Under the pieces are notes generated by a model. The model did no database searches. It had not been told where the DNA came from and saw only the letters and a program-made list of their open reading frames with translations. 64,000 nucleotides of DNA from Alteromonas profundi (GTDB taxonomy: Bacteria > Pseudomonadota > Gammaproteobacteria > Enterobacterales > Alteromonadaceae), in contig NZ_JAAAWN010000020.1 in assembly GCF_010500865.1 (NCBI RefSeq), positions 1 through 64,000 of the forward strand, given 5' to 3'. Of this stretch, positions 1 to 9,191 are shown piece after piece. Made by a program: the position numbers and the translations under genes. How positions within the stretch are numbered: the first letter of the stretch is position 1; each line of letters begins with the position of its first letter.

Positions 1-113
1 AGGGCTGTCGCTTGCCGAATACGATTCACTATGCGACAGTGGAAAGCTGCACTCAAATGGTACAGCTCTATAGTAGACGGGGCCTGGGCCGGATGTGCAT
101 GAAATTAAATTCG

Positions 114-139
114 TGGGGATCCCTCAGACTCTGACCCCA
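114..139. repeat. GGGGTCAGAGT element, copy 1 (one arm degenerate)
   Basis: The arm ACTCTGACCCCA lies at 128-139 and a short TGGGG match at 114-118 could close the hairpin. The same 12-base arm occurs in both arms of the elements at 11257-11312 and 16007-16045. This copy ends four bases before the stop codon of the NCS1 permease gene, so on the minus strand it forms the immediate 3' flank of that gene. Confidence 0.7.
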
Positions 140-143
140 TTAT

Positions 144-1610
144 TTATTTCTTTGAAAGCAGAAGATAAACGCCGCTGGCAACGAACAGGCCGACAAACCA
201 AGCGTAAGCGTAGAGGGTATCAAAGATTGCAGGGACCGAATTCACAAAACCCGCGGCATGGAGAAAACCTGGGATATTCGGCAAAACGCCAACAATTAAG
301 GCTATCACACCTGCCATGTTCCAGCCGTTTTTAGCGGCGTATTCCCCTGTATGCTGGAACAGCGCGTCGATATTCAACGTAGACTTTCTTAAAATAAAAT
401 AGTCAGCGATCAAAATGCCCGCAATTGGGCCAAGTAAGGCTGAATACCCTGTTAGCCAGGTAAACAAGTACCCCCCTGCGGTTTCCAGAAGCTTCCAAGG
501 GAAAATAGCGACGCCGATACCTGCCGTAATGTAGCCGCCCATTTTAAAGCTAATTTTTGCAGGTGCCATGTTTGAAAACCCATATGCAGGCGCCACCATA
601 TTAGCTGCTAAGTTGGTGGTAAGTGTCGCCAGCGCTAACGCTGCCAAGGCCAGTACAACGCCAACGCCGCCCATTCTGCCCGCCAAAGCAACCGGGTCCC
701 ATATGGCTTCGCCATAAATGGTAACCGTGGCCGAGGTAACTGCAACGCCTATAAACGCAAACAATGCCATAGGTAATGGTAGGCCAATGGCTTGCCCTAA
801 CATTTGATCTTTTTGTGATTTTGCAAAACGTGTGAAATCGGGAATATTTAACGCCATGGTGGCCCAAAAGCCCACCATAGACGTAAGGCCGGCAAAAAAG
901 GCAGGCCAAAACTGTCCTTCCTTTGCGCCCCCAACAACAAACTGTGACGGTGTTGAAAGCATTTCTCCGAACCCTCCGGCTTGAACATAGGCCCAACCAA
1001 GAAGCGCTAAGCCCATTAAGATCAAAAATGGTGCAGCGAAGGTTTCAAGCCAGCGAATAGACTCCGTGCCAAATTTGATAAATACCAAGTGCATGGCCCA
1101 AAAGGCGAAAAAGCACAACGTTTGCGTGAGATCTATACCTAAAAACGGCAGGGCTTGGCCCACGAATGCATCGCCGCTAACGCTATTTAGTATGACGTAA
1201 ATAGCGCTGCCCCCAACCCAGGTATTAATGCCAAACCAGCCGCAGGCTACAAGACCCCGTGCTAGCGCGGGAATTTTTGCTCCCTTGGTGCCGAAGGCGC
1301 TACGTAGTAAAACGGGGAAAGGCAAGCCGTACTTTGCCCCCGCATGGCCAATTAGCATCATGGGGACGAGTACGATTACGTTACCCAACAAAACTGTGAT
1401 AACGGCTTGGTACCAGTTCATTCCTTCAGACACCAAACCAGCCGATAAAAGGTAGGTAGGTACACATACCACCATGGCTACCCACAACGCCGCGTAGTCT
1501 TTCCAGCCCCAAGTGCGCGCTGCGTTACTGGTTGGTGCTAAATCCTCGTTCCATAAATCGCCATCGTAGTGGGGAGGCTTCGCCATGTTATGATTATTAG
1601 AGTTGTCCAC
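144..1610 (-). CDS. NCS1-family nucleobase/cation symporter
   Basis: A 488-residue integral membrane protein with about 12 hydrophobic segments, matching the NCS1 (cytosine/uracil/allantoin/hydantoin) permease family in length and in its N-terminal NEDLAPT and W-W/K-D-Y-A-A-L-W pattern before TM1. The start is a GTG at 1608-1610 with an AAGGA about nine bases upstream. It is the last gene on the strand of the rut cluster, so I infer it imports uracil or another pyrimidine, taking the place that the NCS2 carrier RutG has in E. coli. The substrate cannot be read from the sequence; allantoin, hydantoin or thiamine precursors remain possible. Confidence 0.85.
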   Translation of the reverse strand: MDNSNNHNMAKPPHYDGDLWNEDLAPTSNAARTWGWKDYAALWVAMVVCVPTYLLSAGLVSEGMNWYQAVITVLLGNVIVLVPMMLIGHAGAKYGLPFPVLLRSAFGTKGAKIPALARGLVACGWFGINTWVGGSAIYVILNSVSGDAFVGQALPFLGIDLTQTLCFFAFWAMHLVFIKFGTESIRWLETFAAPFLILMGLALLGWAYVQAGGFGEMLSTPSQFVVGGAKEGQFWPAFFAGLTSMVGFWATMALNIPDFTRFAKSQKDQMLGQAIGLPLPMALFAFIGVAVTSATVTIYGEAIWDPVALAGRMGGVGVVLALAALALATLTTNLAANMVAPAYGFSNMAPAKISFKMGGYITAGIGVAIFPWKLLETAGGYLFTWLTGYSALLGPIAGILIADYFILRKSTLNIDALFQHTGEYAAKNGWNMAGVIALIVGVLPNIPGFLHAAGFVNSVPAIFDTLYAYAWFVGLFVASGVYLLLSKK

Positions 1611-1692
1611 TATGCATTTCCTTTACAGCTTCAGTATGGTTTTTTGGTAATAAAGCAAAAATATTGCCGTTTTGTCATTTGCGCACTTATCA

Positions 1693-1717
1693 TTTGTGCT
1701 TTTACTAATTGCACAAA
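1693..1717. promoter_or_regulatory. Inverted repeat upstream of the NCS1 gene
   Basis: TTTGTGC (1693-1699) and GCACAAA (1711-1717) form a perfect 7-bp inverted repeat with 11 bases between, in the 227-base gap between the permease and the TonB receptor. GCGCAC also occurs on both sides (1681 and 1723). It could be an operator or a small hairpin; I recognise no named regulator. Confidence 0.3.
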
Positions 1718-1837
1718 AATAGGCGCACTAAAACCGGTCTTTCAAGAGAATGATTTTAGCTCGCCTTTATTGTATTGAGTTCGCTATATCGCATTGGAAT
1801 AATACAGTATAACAACCCACTGTTATTAAAATTACCT

Positions 1838-4156
1838 CTAGAAATTACGTCTTACTGTTAAACCGTAGGTTCTTGGTTTTGCGTAGGATATCTGCGAGGT
1901 GCCGTAAAACCCTGACACATCAAAACCTATCAATTCGTGATCGGAATCGAACAGGTTATCCACATAGGCCGCGAGGCTCCATTTATCGTTGCTGTCATTC
2001 CACGTTAAGCGCGCATCGGCTGTGGCATAGCTATCAATCTCATGAGCAGTAAAATTACGCGCATTATGGAAGGTTTCAGACTGATAATTAGCCGACAATT
2101 GCGCCGCCATATTGCCTTCGAAGGCATCCCAGTTGTATCTCACCATGGCAGAAGCCTGATACTCTGGTGTAAACGGAGGCGTGGTATCGGCAAAGTAACC
2201 CGAAGCAACTTCTAAATCTTCTACCACGGCATCGGTATAAGAGAAATTCAACATCACGTCTAAGCTGTCTGTGGGGGTGAGGAATACTTCTAACTCTATG
2301 CCGCTGAAACTAGCTTCTTCATTGGTTACCACACCGGCATTATTTACCCATGAAAACGATTGATAATCGTTGTAGTCGTAGTAGAAGACATTGGCATTAA
2401 ATACCCCGCTTCCCTGCATGAAGCTGTGCTTTAAACCGGCTTCGTATGAGGTAAGCTCTTCGGGCTCATAAAAACTAAACCCGCCGAATAATGGTGCATT
2501 AAAACTGCCCGCTTTTACGCCTCGGTTAATACCGGCATAATACAAACTATCGCCCACGCTATATTCTAGTTGGAGTTTAGCTGACCATAAGCTTTGATCG
2601 TTTTGTTCGTCCATCACCTCTAACGAGGCCGTGCTAGTATCTATTTCAATAATACGATCATTGGTATTTTCGTTTTGATATACGTTACCGACAAACGCTT
2701 TATCTTCTCGGGTATAGCGCAAGCCGCCTACTAAGACCAGGTCATCGGTTAAGCTATAGTCTACCTGCCCGAATAGGGAGTACGAGTCGGTCTCAAGTGA
2801 CACTAAAGTATTGTTTTCCTCGCCACCTAGGAAAAATGTGGTAGGCGACCCCGCTAAACCCTGGCTGTAGTCGGTGCTAACAGACAAGTAATAAATCCCG
2901 CCAACCCATTTTAGTGCAGCTGTTTCACCTGAAAAACGAAACTCTTGGCTGAACTGCTCAATGGTACTGTCTGATTGAAAAATTAGCTCTGGCGACGCCG
3001 TTTGGTCGGAATCAAGGCCCACCGTGCGCGTAAATTCTTTGTAATCAGACATAGCGAAAAAATCAAAATCTTCAAACGCGTAATCTAATGTTGCTGCAAG
3101 CCCTTTAGATTCAATTTTATTTTGATCGTCAAAGGCAAAGTCTTTGTTTACCTTATTACCCGAACCATCGGGGTCGAAGTTACCGTTAAAGTCGCCACCT
3201 TGAACTGGGCGTAGGGGATCGCCATTAAAGTTGCCATCAACACAAACGCCGGCTTGAATTGTGTCGCAACCTAGCGGGTCATCAGCGGCAAAAATTACAT
3301 CAATAACATTGCCCTGCGCATCTTTCACTTCTGTGGTATTCACTACCTGGTAGGGGCCTTCACTTTTAGTGGTATCCGACCAATTACCGCTTAACAATAG
3401 CGAGCCTTCATCGCCAATATCAAATAACAGCTGGGCACGAAACGCTTTAGTATCATCGTTATAGCCATCTTCGCCGCCACCTACTGATCCTAGCCGCGTA
3501 TCGGGGGCAGCGCCGTCTTCATAAATATTTTCCAGTATTTCGCCCTGCTGATTGGTGAAACCAGAAAAGCGCCCATAAACCCCCTCTGTTATTTCGCCAG
3601 ATATAGCACCTTCAAAGCGATATTGGTCAAACCGGGCGGCGGTGAATTCTCCGTAACCTTCGGTTTCTGCGGTAGGTTTTGCGGTAATGGTATTTACCAA
3701 GCCTCCCGTAGCATTACGACCAAAAAGTGTACCTTGTGGGCCTTTTAGTATTTCAATTCGCGCTACGTCAAATAACCCAAAGGTTTGTGCCTGGGTACTG
3801 GCAAGATAGCCGCCATCTACATACACGGCAACGGGCGCTTCGGCTAAATCGGCATAGTCGTTTTGCACCACACCCCGAATATTAAAAATAGCGCGTTGCC
3901 CGCCAATATCGCCGGCTAATGATACACCGGGGGTAAACGCGATAAGCTCGGTACTGCTTTCAAGACCAAGGGCTTCTAGTTGCTCGCCTGAAAAGGCGGT
4001 AATCGCAATACCCACATCACTGATATTCTCGTTGCGCTTTTGCGCGGTTACTTCAATACTTTCCCAAACATTCTCTGCAGCAAAAGCCGCTGGCGCACTT
4101 AACGCCGTCGCTACGGTTAACGCCAGCAGCCGCTTGTGTGTGTTTAACGTATGCAT
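1838..4156 (-). CDS. TonB-dependent receptor of the rut locus
   Basis: A 772-residue outer-membrane receptor. Residues 1-26 are a signal peptide ending AFA, followed by a TonB-box-like stretch (ESIEVTAQKR), a plug domain with the typical L-K-G-P-Q-G-T-L-F-G-R-N-A-T-G-G motif near residues 138-153, and a C-terminal beta-barrel ending in a strand that closes with Phe. It lies between mmsA and the NCS1 permease on the same strand, so I infer active uptake of a pyrimidine, nucleoside or related compound across the outer membrane. The substrate is not shown by the sequence. A 313-base gap with a strong hairpin separates it from mmsA, so it may have its own promoter. Confidence 0.88.
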   Translation of the reverse strand: MHTLNTHKRLLALTVATALSAPAAFAAENVWESIEVTAQKRNENISDVGIAITAFSGEQLEALGLESSTELIAFTPGVSLAGDIGGQRAIFNIRGVVQNDYADLAEAPVAVYVDGGYLASTQAQTFGLFDVARIEILKGPQGTLFGRNATGGLVNTITAKPTAETEGYGEFTAARFDQYRFEGAISGEITEGVYGRFSGFTNQQGEILENIYEDGAAPDTRLGSVGGGEDGYNDDTKAFRAQLLFDIGDEGSLLLSGNWSDTTKSEGPYQVVNTTEVKDAQGNVIDVIFAADDPLGCDTIQAGVCVDGNFNGDPLRPVQGGDFNGNFDPDGSGNKVNKDFAFDDQNKIESKGLAATLDYAFEDFDFFAMSDYKEFTRTVGLDSDQTASPELIFQSDSTIEQFSQEFRFSGETAALKWVGGIYYLSVSTDYSQGLAGSPTTFFLGGEENNTLVSLETDSYSLFGQVDYSLTDDLVLVGGLRYTREDKAFVGNVYQNENTNDRIIEIDTSTASLEVMDEQNDQSLWSAKLQLEYSVGDSLYYAGINRGVKAGSFNAPLFGGFSFYEPEELTSYEAGLKHSFMQGSGVFNANVFYYDYNDYQSFSWVNNAGVVTNEEASFSGIELEVFLTPTDSLDVMLNFSYTDAVVEDLEVASGYFADTTPPFTPEYQASAMVRYNWDAFEGNMAAQLSANYQSETFHNARNFTAHEIDSYATADARLTWNDSNDKWSLAAYVDNLFDSDHELIGFDVSGFYGTSQISYAKPRTYGLTVRRNF

Positions 4157-4280
4157 GTTTTACTCTCGTTTTAAGGATCTGTTTATATTTTTTATTAACA
4201 AGCCTTGCGGCGGTGTTGTCCCGATATTTTTATTTAAGAGTAACTGTCGACGTGAACTGCTTATCGAAGGCCACTAGGGT

Positions 4281-4323
4281 GCAAGCCTAAGGCAGGACTG
4301 GAGAGGAACTGCCAAAGGCTTGC
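4281..4323. other. Strong two-tier hairpin between mmsA and the TonB receptor
   Basis: GCAAGCCT (4281-4288) pairs with AGGCTTGC (4316-4323). After a symmetric AA/AA internal loop, GGCAG (4291-4295) pairs with CTGCC (4309-4313) around a 13-base loop. On the minus strand there is no U-run after it, so it is not a standard terminator for mmsA. It could be a structured leader of the TonB receptor, an RNA-processing site or a weak terminator. The rest of the 4157-4469 gap shows nothing I recognise. Confidence 0.5.
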
Positions 4324-4469
4324 GGTTTTAAAATTGTTATTATTAATGGCTTAGTATTAAGCCTGGTTTTGGGCTTAATTTTGTGCTGTTATTTACTTGC
4401 TATTTCATACCTTTCGGCCATGAACAAATAGCGTGCTAGCAACTTCTTTAAGGAAGCTTGCCCCGCATA

Positions 4470-5960
4470 CTAGCTAGGAAACGAAAAGCTCACTCCTTCG
4501 CGCACGCCGCTTGAGGGCCAGCGCTGAGTGATAGTTTTACGTTTGGTATAAAAGCGCACTCCGTCTGGACCATAGGCATGAAGGTCGCCAAACAGCGAAC
4601 GCTTCCATCCACCAAAGCTATGATAAGAAACCGGCACAGGCAGAGGTACATTAATGCCCACCATGCCCACTTGAATGTTGTCAGAAAAATAACGCGCAGC
4701 TTCGCCATCCCGGGTAAAAATACAGGTACCGTTACCATATTCGTGATCATCGATTAACTGCATGGCCTGCTGCATGTTTTCAACGCGCATGACTTGGAGT
4801 ACAGGGCCGAAAATCTCTGCTTTATAGCTGGTCATTTCAGGGGTTACTTTATCGATAAGCGTAGCGCCTAAGAAAAAGCCCTCTTCATAGCCTTCAACAT
4901 TAGGGCTTCGACCGTCTACAACAACATTGGCTCCCTCTTCTTTGGCACTGGCTATGTAACCCTCTACTTTTTGTTTGTGCTGCAACGTGATAAGCGGGCC
5001 AAAATCGTTTGTCGCATCTTCATAGGCGCCTACTTTTAAGTCCATCATGGCGGTTTGCATCTTATCCACAATGCGATTAGCAACATCATCACCAACCGCA
5101 ACAACCACTGAAAGCGCCATGCAGCGCTCACCTGACGAGCCGAAAGCCGCGCCTAGTAACTGGTTCACCGCGTTGTCGATATCGGCATCAGGCATAACAA
5201 TAGCGTGATTCTTAGCCCCGCCTAACGCTTGGCAGCGCTTACCGTTAGCGTTTGCTTTTGAATAGATATATTCAGCAATAGGCGTAGAGCCTACAAAACT
5301 CACCGCTTTGATGCGTTCATCATCAAGAATTTGATCAACGGCTTCTTTGTCGCCATTCACCACGTTAAATACGCCGTCGGGTAGCCCTGCTTCTTTTAGT
5401 AGCTTCGCTAAGTAAATGGCACAACTTGGGTCACGTTCAGAGGGTTTAAGTACAAAGGTATTGCCACATACAATGGCTAGGGGAAACATCCACAGCGGCA
5501 CCATCGCAGGAAAATTAAACGGCGTAATACCAGCAACTACGCCTAAGGGCTGAAACTCACTCCACGCATCAATATTGGGCCCCACATTTTTACTGTGTTC
5601 GCCTTTTAAAAGTTGTGGCGCAGCGCATGCAAATTCCACATTTTCAATACCACGCTGTAATTCGCCTGCAGCATCGTGACTGATTTTTCCGTGTTCAGCG
5701 CCAATGAGCGCAACAATTTCTTCGGCGTGTTCTTCCAATAAGCTTTTAAATTTAAACATAACCCTGGCACGCTTACTTACCGGCGTATTGCGCCAGGTCG
5801 AAAATGCGTTTTGGGCACTGACAATGGCGTCGTTCACTGTGGCTTTAGATGCCAACAAAACTAATTTCTCGGCTTGCCCGGTTGCCGGGTTATATACGTC
5901 TTGCATTCGCCCTTTGGGCGTACAAGTTTCACCATCGATAAAGTGGCCTACTACTTTCAT
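4470..5960 (-). CDS. mmsA: CoA-acylating (methyl)malonate-semialdehyde dehydrogenase
   Basis: A 496-residue aldehyde dehydrogenase of the MmsA type, the usual length. Visible landmarks are the FNFPAMVPLWMFP segment, the NAD-binding FVGSTPIAEYIY region, and the catalytic cysteine in GSSGERCMALS near residue 283. The family oxidises malonate or methylmalonate semialdehyde with CoA to acetyl-CoA or propionyl-CoA. It starts 20 bases downstream of rutF on the same strand. Malonic semialdehyde is the carbon end product of the Rut pathway, so I infer that it feeds this carbon into acetyl-CoA, alongside the reductive route through RutE. A role in valine or inositol catabolism is less likely here because none of those genes is nearby. 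Confidence 0.9.
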   Translation of the reverse strand: MKVVGHFIDGETCTPKGRMQDVYNPATGQAEKLVLLASKATVNDAIVSAQNAFSTWRNTPVSKRARVMFKFKSLLEEHAEEIVALIGAEHGKISHDAAGELQRGIENVEFACAAPQLLKGEHSKNVGPNIDAWSEFQPLGVVAGITPFNFPAMVPLWMFPLAIVCGNTFVLKPSERDPSCAIYLAKLLKEAGLPDGVFNVVNGDKEAVDQILDDERIKAVSFVGSTPIAEYIYSKANANGKRCQALGGAKNHAIVMPDADIDNAVNQLLGAAFGSSGERCMALSVVVAVGDDVANRIVDKMQTAMMDLKVGAYEDATNDFGPLITLQHKQKVEGYIASAKEEGANVVVDGRSPNVEGYEEGFFLGATLIDKVTPEMTSYKAEIFGPVLQVMRVENMQQAMQLIDDHEYGNGTCIFTRDGEAARYFSDNIQVGMVGINVPLPVPVSYHSFGGWKRSLFGDLHAYGPDGVRFYTKRKTITQRWPSSGVREGVSFSFPS

Positions 5961-5980
5961 TTAACGTCCAACCCTTGTTG

Positions 5981-6511
5981 TTATGTGTTTTTACACGCGC
6001 TGTTATATCCGCGTTGGTAATACAGCAACGCATCTGCGTCTTCGTCCTGTGTAATATCAACCACCTGGCAAAATAGTACGTCGTGCGTCGCCACACTTTT
6101 CACGTCCGTTATTATGCAATCAAAACTCACCGCCGCATCTTTAAGCATCGGTGAGCCGGTTTTAGAGGTTAGCCACTCACCACTTTCAAAACGCTCTGCC
6201 ATCGGCGCTTTGCCGCCAAATAAATTTGAAATAGGCTGATGTTGTGATGTCAGCGTATTAATGACTAAGTGCGTGCTGTTTTTAAACACTTGGTGTACCG
6301 ATGCACTGCGATTTAAACAAACAAGTAAGGTGGCAGGGTTATCGCTGACACTACAAACTGCAGTGGCGGTAAAACCGGCAGGGCCGTCTGGGCCATTGGT
6401 GGTAACAATATTTACCGCTGCTGCTAGGCTGGACATTCCTTGGCGATAGGCTTCTGGCGTTACCGGGGGGAGCACTTCTGTTACTGCGTTTTTCACTGCT
6501 GTAATAGTCAT
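5981..6511 (-). CDS. rutF: RutF, FMN reductase of the pyrimidine utilisation pathway
   Basis: A flavin-reductase-like protein of about 176 residues that supplies reduced FMN to the RutA monooxygenase. It matches E. coli RutF as I recall it, including AAVNIVTTNGPDGPAGFTAT, LLVCLNRSASV and NLFGGKAPM. I chose the ATG at 6511 because an AAAGGAT ribosome site lies just upstream. An in-frame extension to 6559 would overlap the end of rutE and add 16 residues without similarity. It sits 22 bases after rutE and 20 bases before mmsA, so it is probably cotranscribed. Confidence 0.93.
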   Translation of the reverse strand: MTITAVKNAVTEVLPPVTPEAYRQGMSSLAAAVNIVTTNGPDGPAGFTATAVCSVSDNPATLLVCLNRSASVHQVFKNSTHLVINTLTSQHQPISNLFGGKAPMAERFESGEWLTSKTGSPMLKDAAVSFDCIITDVKSVATHDVLFCQVVDITQDEDADALLYYQRGYNSACKNT

Positions 6512-6533
6512 ACGATTATCCTTTGTGTTGTCG

Positions 6534-7124
6534 TTACAATATTTGACAGGCTTGCTCAAAACTTAAGCGAGGAAAACGTTTATGCACTTTCTCGCCGTCG
6601 CCATAGCCAATGTTAAGTAAGAAATTCACCTTCCACGTGCTATCTGAAAAGAAGGTGTCATTAAGTAATGTGGGATTAAAACCAGACATTGCGCCTGTAT
6701 CTAGACCTAACGCCCGAGCAGCGCTAATTAAATAGGCGCCTTGCATAGAGCTGTTGCGCATAGCCGTTTCAAGCGCCGCTTCTGGGTTAGAGGTGAACCA
6801 GCTTTTCGCATCGGCGTATGGAAATAACGTAGGCAGTTGTTCGTAGAATTCTTCGTCATATGCCACTATAACTGTGCACGGGGCAGACATGGTTTGCTCT
6901 ACATTGCCACTTGAAAGACACGGTTTTAGCTTTTCCCGCGCTTCATCTGTTGTTATAAAGACAAATCGCGCAGGGCTGCAGTTTGCTGATGTAGAACCCA
7001 CTTTAACAAGATCGTAAAGTTGCTGAATTATTGCTTCATCAATCGGTTTTTCCTGCCAGCTTGTATGGGTATGCGCGTCTAAAAAAAGTTGCGCTAGCGC
7101 GTTATCGTTAAGTGGTGTTGTCAT
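6534..7124 (-). CDS. rutE: RutE, malonic semialdehyde reductase (nitroreductase fold)
   Basis: A 196-residue nitroreductase-family protein closely resembling E. coli RutE, with [49 protein letters not shown] and the C-terminal [18 protein letters not shown] ending. The family member reduces toxic malonic semialdehyde to 3-hydroxypropionate. It lies 43 bases after rutD. With mmsA present downstream the locus can in principle dispose of the semialdehyde by reduction or by oxidation. Confidence 0.93.
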   Translation of the reverse strand: MTTPLNDNALAQLFLDAHTHTSWQEKPIDEAIIQQLYDLVKVGSTSANCSPARFVFITTDEAREKLKPCLSSGNVEQTMSAPCTVIVAYDEEFYEQLPTLFPYADAKSWFTSNPEAALETAMRNSSMQGAYLISAARALGLDTGAMSGFNPTLLNDTFFSDSTWKVNFLLNIGYGDGEKVHKRFPRLSFEQACQIL

Positions 7125-7167
7125 ATAAATAATGTTCCAATTTGCAAAGGTTACTGGGGCGTTTTTG

Positions 7168-7959
7168 CTATTGCGTCTGCCGCGTTAAGTAACCGAGGAT
7201 TAAATTATTAAAGGTGCGTGGAATGGTAATACTCGATGCATGCCCGCCATATTCCATTACCGCTAACTCTGCATTAGGCATTTCCTCGGCCAAATGCTGC
7301 GAATTCTGCCACGGCACCAAAGTATCGTCTTTGTTAACAATGGCTAATGTGGGTGTTGTTATTCCTTTAAGCCTGGCAGCAACATCAAAGCTACTAAGCG
7401 CACTAATACGCGCAAGCAAGTTACTCACATCGGGAAAATGGCCAAGCAAATGGGCCTCTTCCTGTTCTAAATGTGCGGCATTTGCTGCAATCCAGTCCGG
7501 CGGATACAAAAGCAATGCCTGTAGCTGCAAGTAGGCTTTTTTTCTGTCATCGGCAAGCAATGTTTTACGAATATTGAAGCATCGTGTGGTATGGGGGTTT
7601 GGACTACTCCATGCATTTACCAGCACTAAACTTTCAAGCAACGAGGGGGTTGTAAGCGCAAGTTGCAGCCCAACTAACCCGCCTAATGCATGACCAATGA
7701 AGTGACATTTAGCGATACTGAGTTCGCTTAATAACGCAGATAATTCTTCGGCCATATGCGCAATGCTGTAATCACTAGGCAAATTCGCTGGACTTTTATT
7801 TGTGCCGAGTTGGTCATAAGTTATAACGCGGTAAGATTGACTAAAGTCACTTAACTGAGGTTTCCAAAACCCACTCGCGCCACCTAAGCCTGAACTCATC
7901 ACAATGGTAGGTGCATCTTTTGCCTTAAGCCCATGCACGTCAAAATGCATAAAGCTCAC
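7168..7959 (-). CDS. rutD: RutD, aminoacrylate hydrolase (alpha/beta fold)
   Basis: A 263-residue alpha/beta-hydrolase that speeds hydrolysis of aminoacrylate to malonic semialdehyde and ammonia in the Rut pathway. The nucleophile elbow reads [11 protein letters not shown], so the usual serine is replaced by alanine. The E. coli RutD sequence I remember has the same GHALG, so this is a family trait and not a defect. The [23 protein letters not shown] and YGGHA segments also match. It lies 49 bases after rutC, with no overlap. Confidence 0.92.
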   Translation of the reverse strand: MSFMHFDVHGLKAKDAPTIVMSSGLGGASGFWKPQLSDFSQSYRVITYDQLGTNKSPANLPSDYSIAHMAEELSALLSELSIAKCHFIGHALGGLVGLQLALTTPSLLESLVLVNAWSSPNPHTTRCFNIRKTLLADDRKKAYLQLQALLLYPPDWIAANAAHLEQEEAHLLGHFPDVSNLLARISALSSFDVAARLKGITTPTLAIVNKDDTLVPWQNSQHLAEEMPNAELAVMEYGGHASSITIPRTFNNLILGYLTRQTQ

Positions 7960-8008
7960 CTAAGTAGAACCAATGGGCGCATTCGGTAGATAGTCCAAAC
8001 ATAGCCAC

Positions 8009-8392
8009 CTACCCAATATGCGCAACGGATGCGATTTCAATTAAGGCTTCTGGTTTTACTAAGCCTACTTTTATGCAATAGCGTGCGGGTTTCTCGCCCG
8101 GAAAGTATTCGGCGTATACTTTATTAACCGCAGCGTAATCGTCCCAGTCAGTAATAAAAATAGAGTTAAACGTCACGTCATCCATAGTGCCCCCGGCTTC
8201 TTGAATAACACTTTTGATGGTTTCTAACACGTGGCGTGTTTGCGCTTCTGCGTCGCCCACATGAACTACATCATTGTTTTCATCAAACGGTAAAGTCCCC
8301 GACACGTATAAGATGTTGTCAGCCATAGAGCCTGGTACAAAAGGCGCAATGGGGGTTGACGTACCTGCTGGAATAATCGCTTTCTTTGGCAT
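8009..8392 (-). CDS. rutC: RutC, RidA-family aminoacrylate deaminase
   Basis: A 127-residue YjgF/YER057c/UK114 (RidA) protein acting after Rut[21 protein letters not shown] begins the protein, and the C-terminal [19 protein letters not shown] carries the conserved Arg and Glu of the family active site. The reading frame stays open to 8683, but that extension overlaps rutB in another frame and has no family similarity. An AAGGA ribosome site just upstream of the ATG at 8390-8392 settles the start. The gap to rutB is 52 bases. Confidence 0.94.
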   Translation of the reverse strand: MPKKAIIPAGTSTPIAPFVPGSMADNILYVSGTLPFDENNDVVHVGDAEAQTRHVLETIKSVIQEAGGTMDDVTFNSIFITDWDDYAAVNKVYAEYFPGEKPARYCIKVGLVKPEALIEIASVAHIG

Positions 8393-8444
8393 CTTCAGAT
8401 TCCTTTTCGTTGTTCTCTTTTGCGTTTTCTTAATTGCGTTCCGC

Positions 8445-9191
8445 TTAATTTGTTGAAGGCGTTTTTGCGCTAAACACTTCACAAAACTGCGCTGTAGTAG
8501 ACACCCACCCAAAAAATGTTTGAATATTAAAAAGTGAGGCCTCGTGTATTTCAGGCGGGCCTGCTTGGTAAGCCGCATCTGCCAGCACCACACCAAAATA
8601 TTCCAAGTGAAAGCCATCACGTAAGGTAGACTCCACGCACACATTGGTAGCAATGCCGGTAAACACCAAGTTGCGAATACCACACGCGCGCAACATGCTG
8701 TCTAAATTGGTGTTGTAAAAGCCGCTATAGCGGGTTTTAGGAATAACAAAATCGCCCTTCTGGGGTTTAAGCGCATCTACAAGTTCGTAATCCCACGTAC
8801 CTTTTGCTAATAAGCTGCCTTTTAATTCAGGTTGCTTTCGCATGGTTTTAAGAGCGTTAGATTTGTACCAGTTAGGCGAGCCCGGGCCGCCGGCTTCTTT
8901 GTAATCTGCATCCCAACCATTTTGTAAATAGAATACCGGCATGCCTGCGCTTCGTGCGGTATCTAATACCTTTATGGTATTGGCTATCACAGGTTCGGTG
9001 GTCGATACATCAAACCCAGCTTTGTCTAAATATCCCTCTTTGCTGGCATAAGCGTTTTGAATATCCACCACAATTACTGCGGTTTCACTCGGGTTAAGTG
9101 TAAGCGGCTCTGGCGTAGCGGGAAGTACGGGTTGACCGCTCTGCTTCGCTTGAAAACAGCCAGAAACCTCAAATATTTCACCTGCTGACAT
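8445..9191 (-). CDS. rutB: RutB, ureidoacrylate amidohydrolase
   Basis: A 248-residue isochorismatase-like amidohydrolase. The triad is visible: Asp in [10 protein letters not shown], Lys in [14 protein letters not shown] and Cys in [16 protein letters not shown]. The family enzyme hydrolyses ureidoacrylate peracid, made by RutA, to aminoacrylate peracid and carbamate. Its ATG overlaps the rutA stop codon by one base (TAATG at 9189-9193), which suggests translational coupling. Confidence 0.94.
   Translation of the reverse strand: MSAGEIFEVSGCFQAKQSGQPVLPATPEPLTLNPSETAVIVVDIQNAYASKEGYLDKAGFDVSTTEPVIANTIKVLDTARSAGMPVFYLQNGWDADYKEAGGPGSPNWYKSNALKTMRKQPELKGSLLAKGTWDYELVDALKPQKGDFVIPKTRYSGFYNTNLDSMLRACGIRNLVFTGIATNVCVESTLRDGFHLEYFGVVLADAAYQAGPPEIHEASLFNIQTFFGWVSTTAQFCEVFSAKTPSTN

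Noticed and set aside
2-73. A frame ending at TAG 71-73 at the very start of the window that could be the 3' end of an upstream gene.
   Set aside because: Only 23 codons, no recognisable family, and other frames are also open there.
601-996. A 131-codon minus-strand frame inside the NCS1 gene.
   Set aside because: Out-of-frame shadow of a clearly conserved membrane protein; composition rich in Cys, Arg and Trp as expected for a shadow.
8393-8683. An N-terminal extension of rutC by 97 codons.
   Set aside because: It runs antiframe through rutB, has no RidA similarity, and a good ribosome site precedes the internal ATG at 8392.
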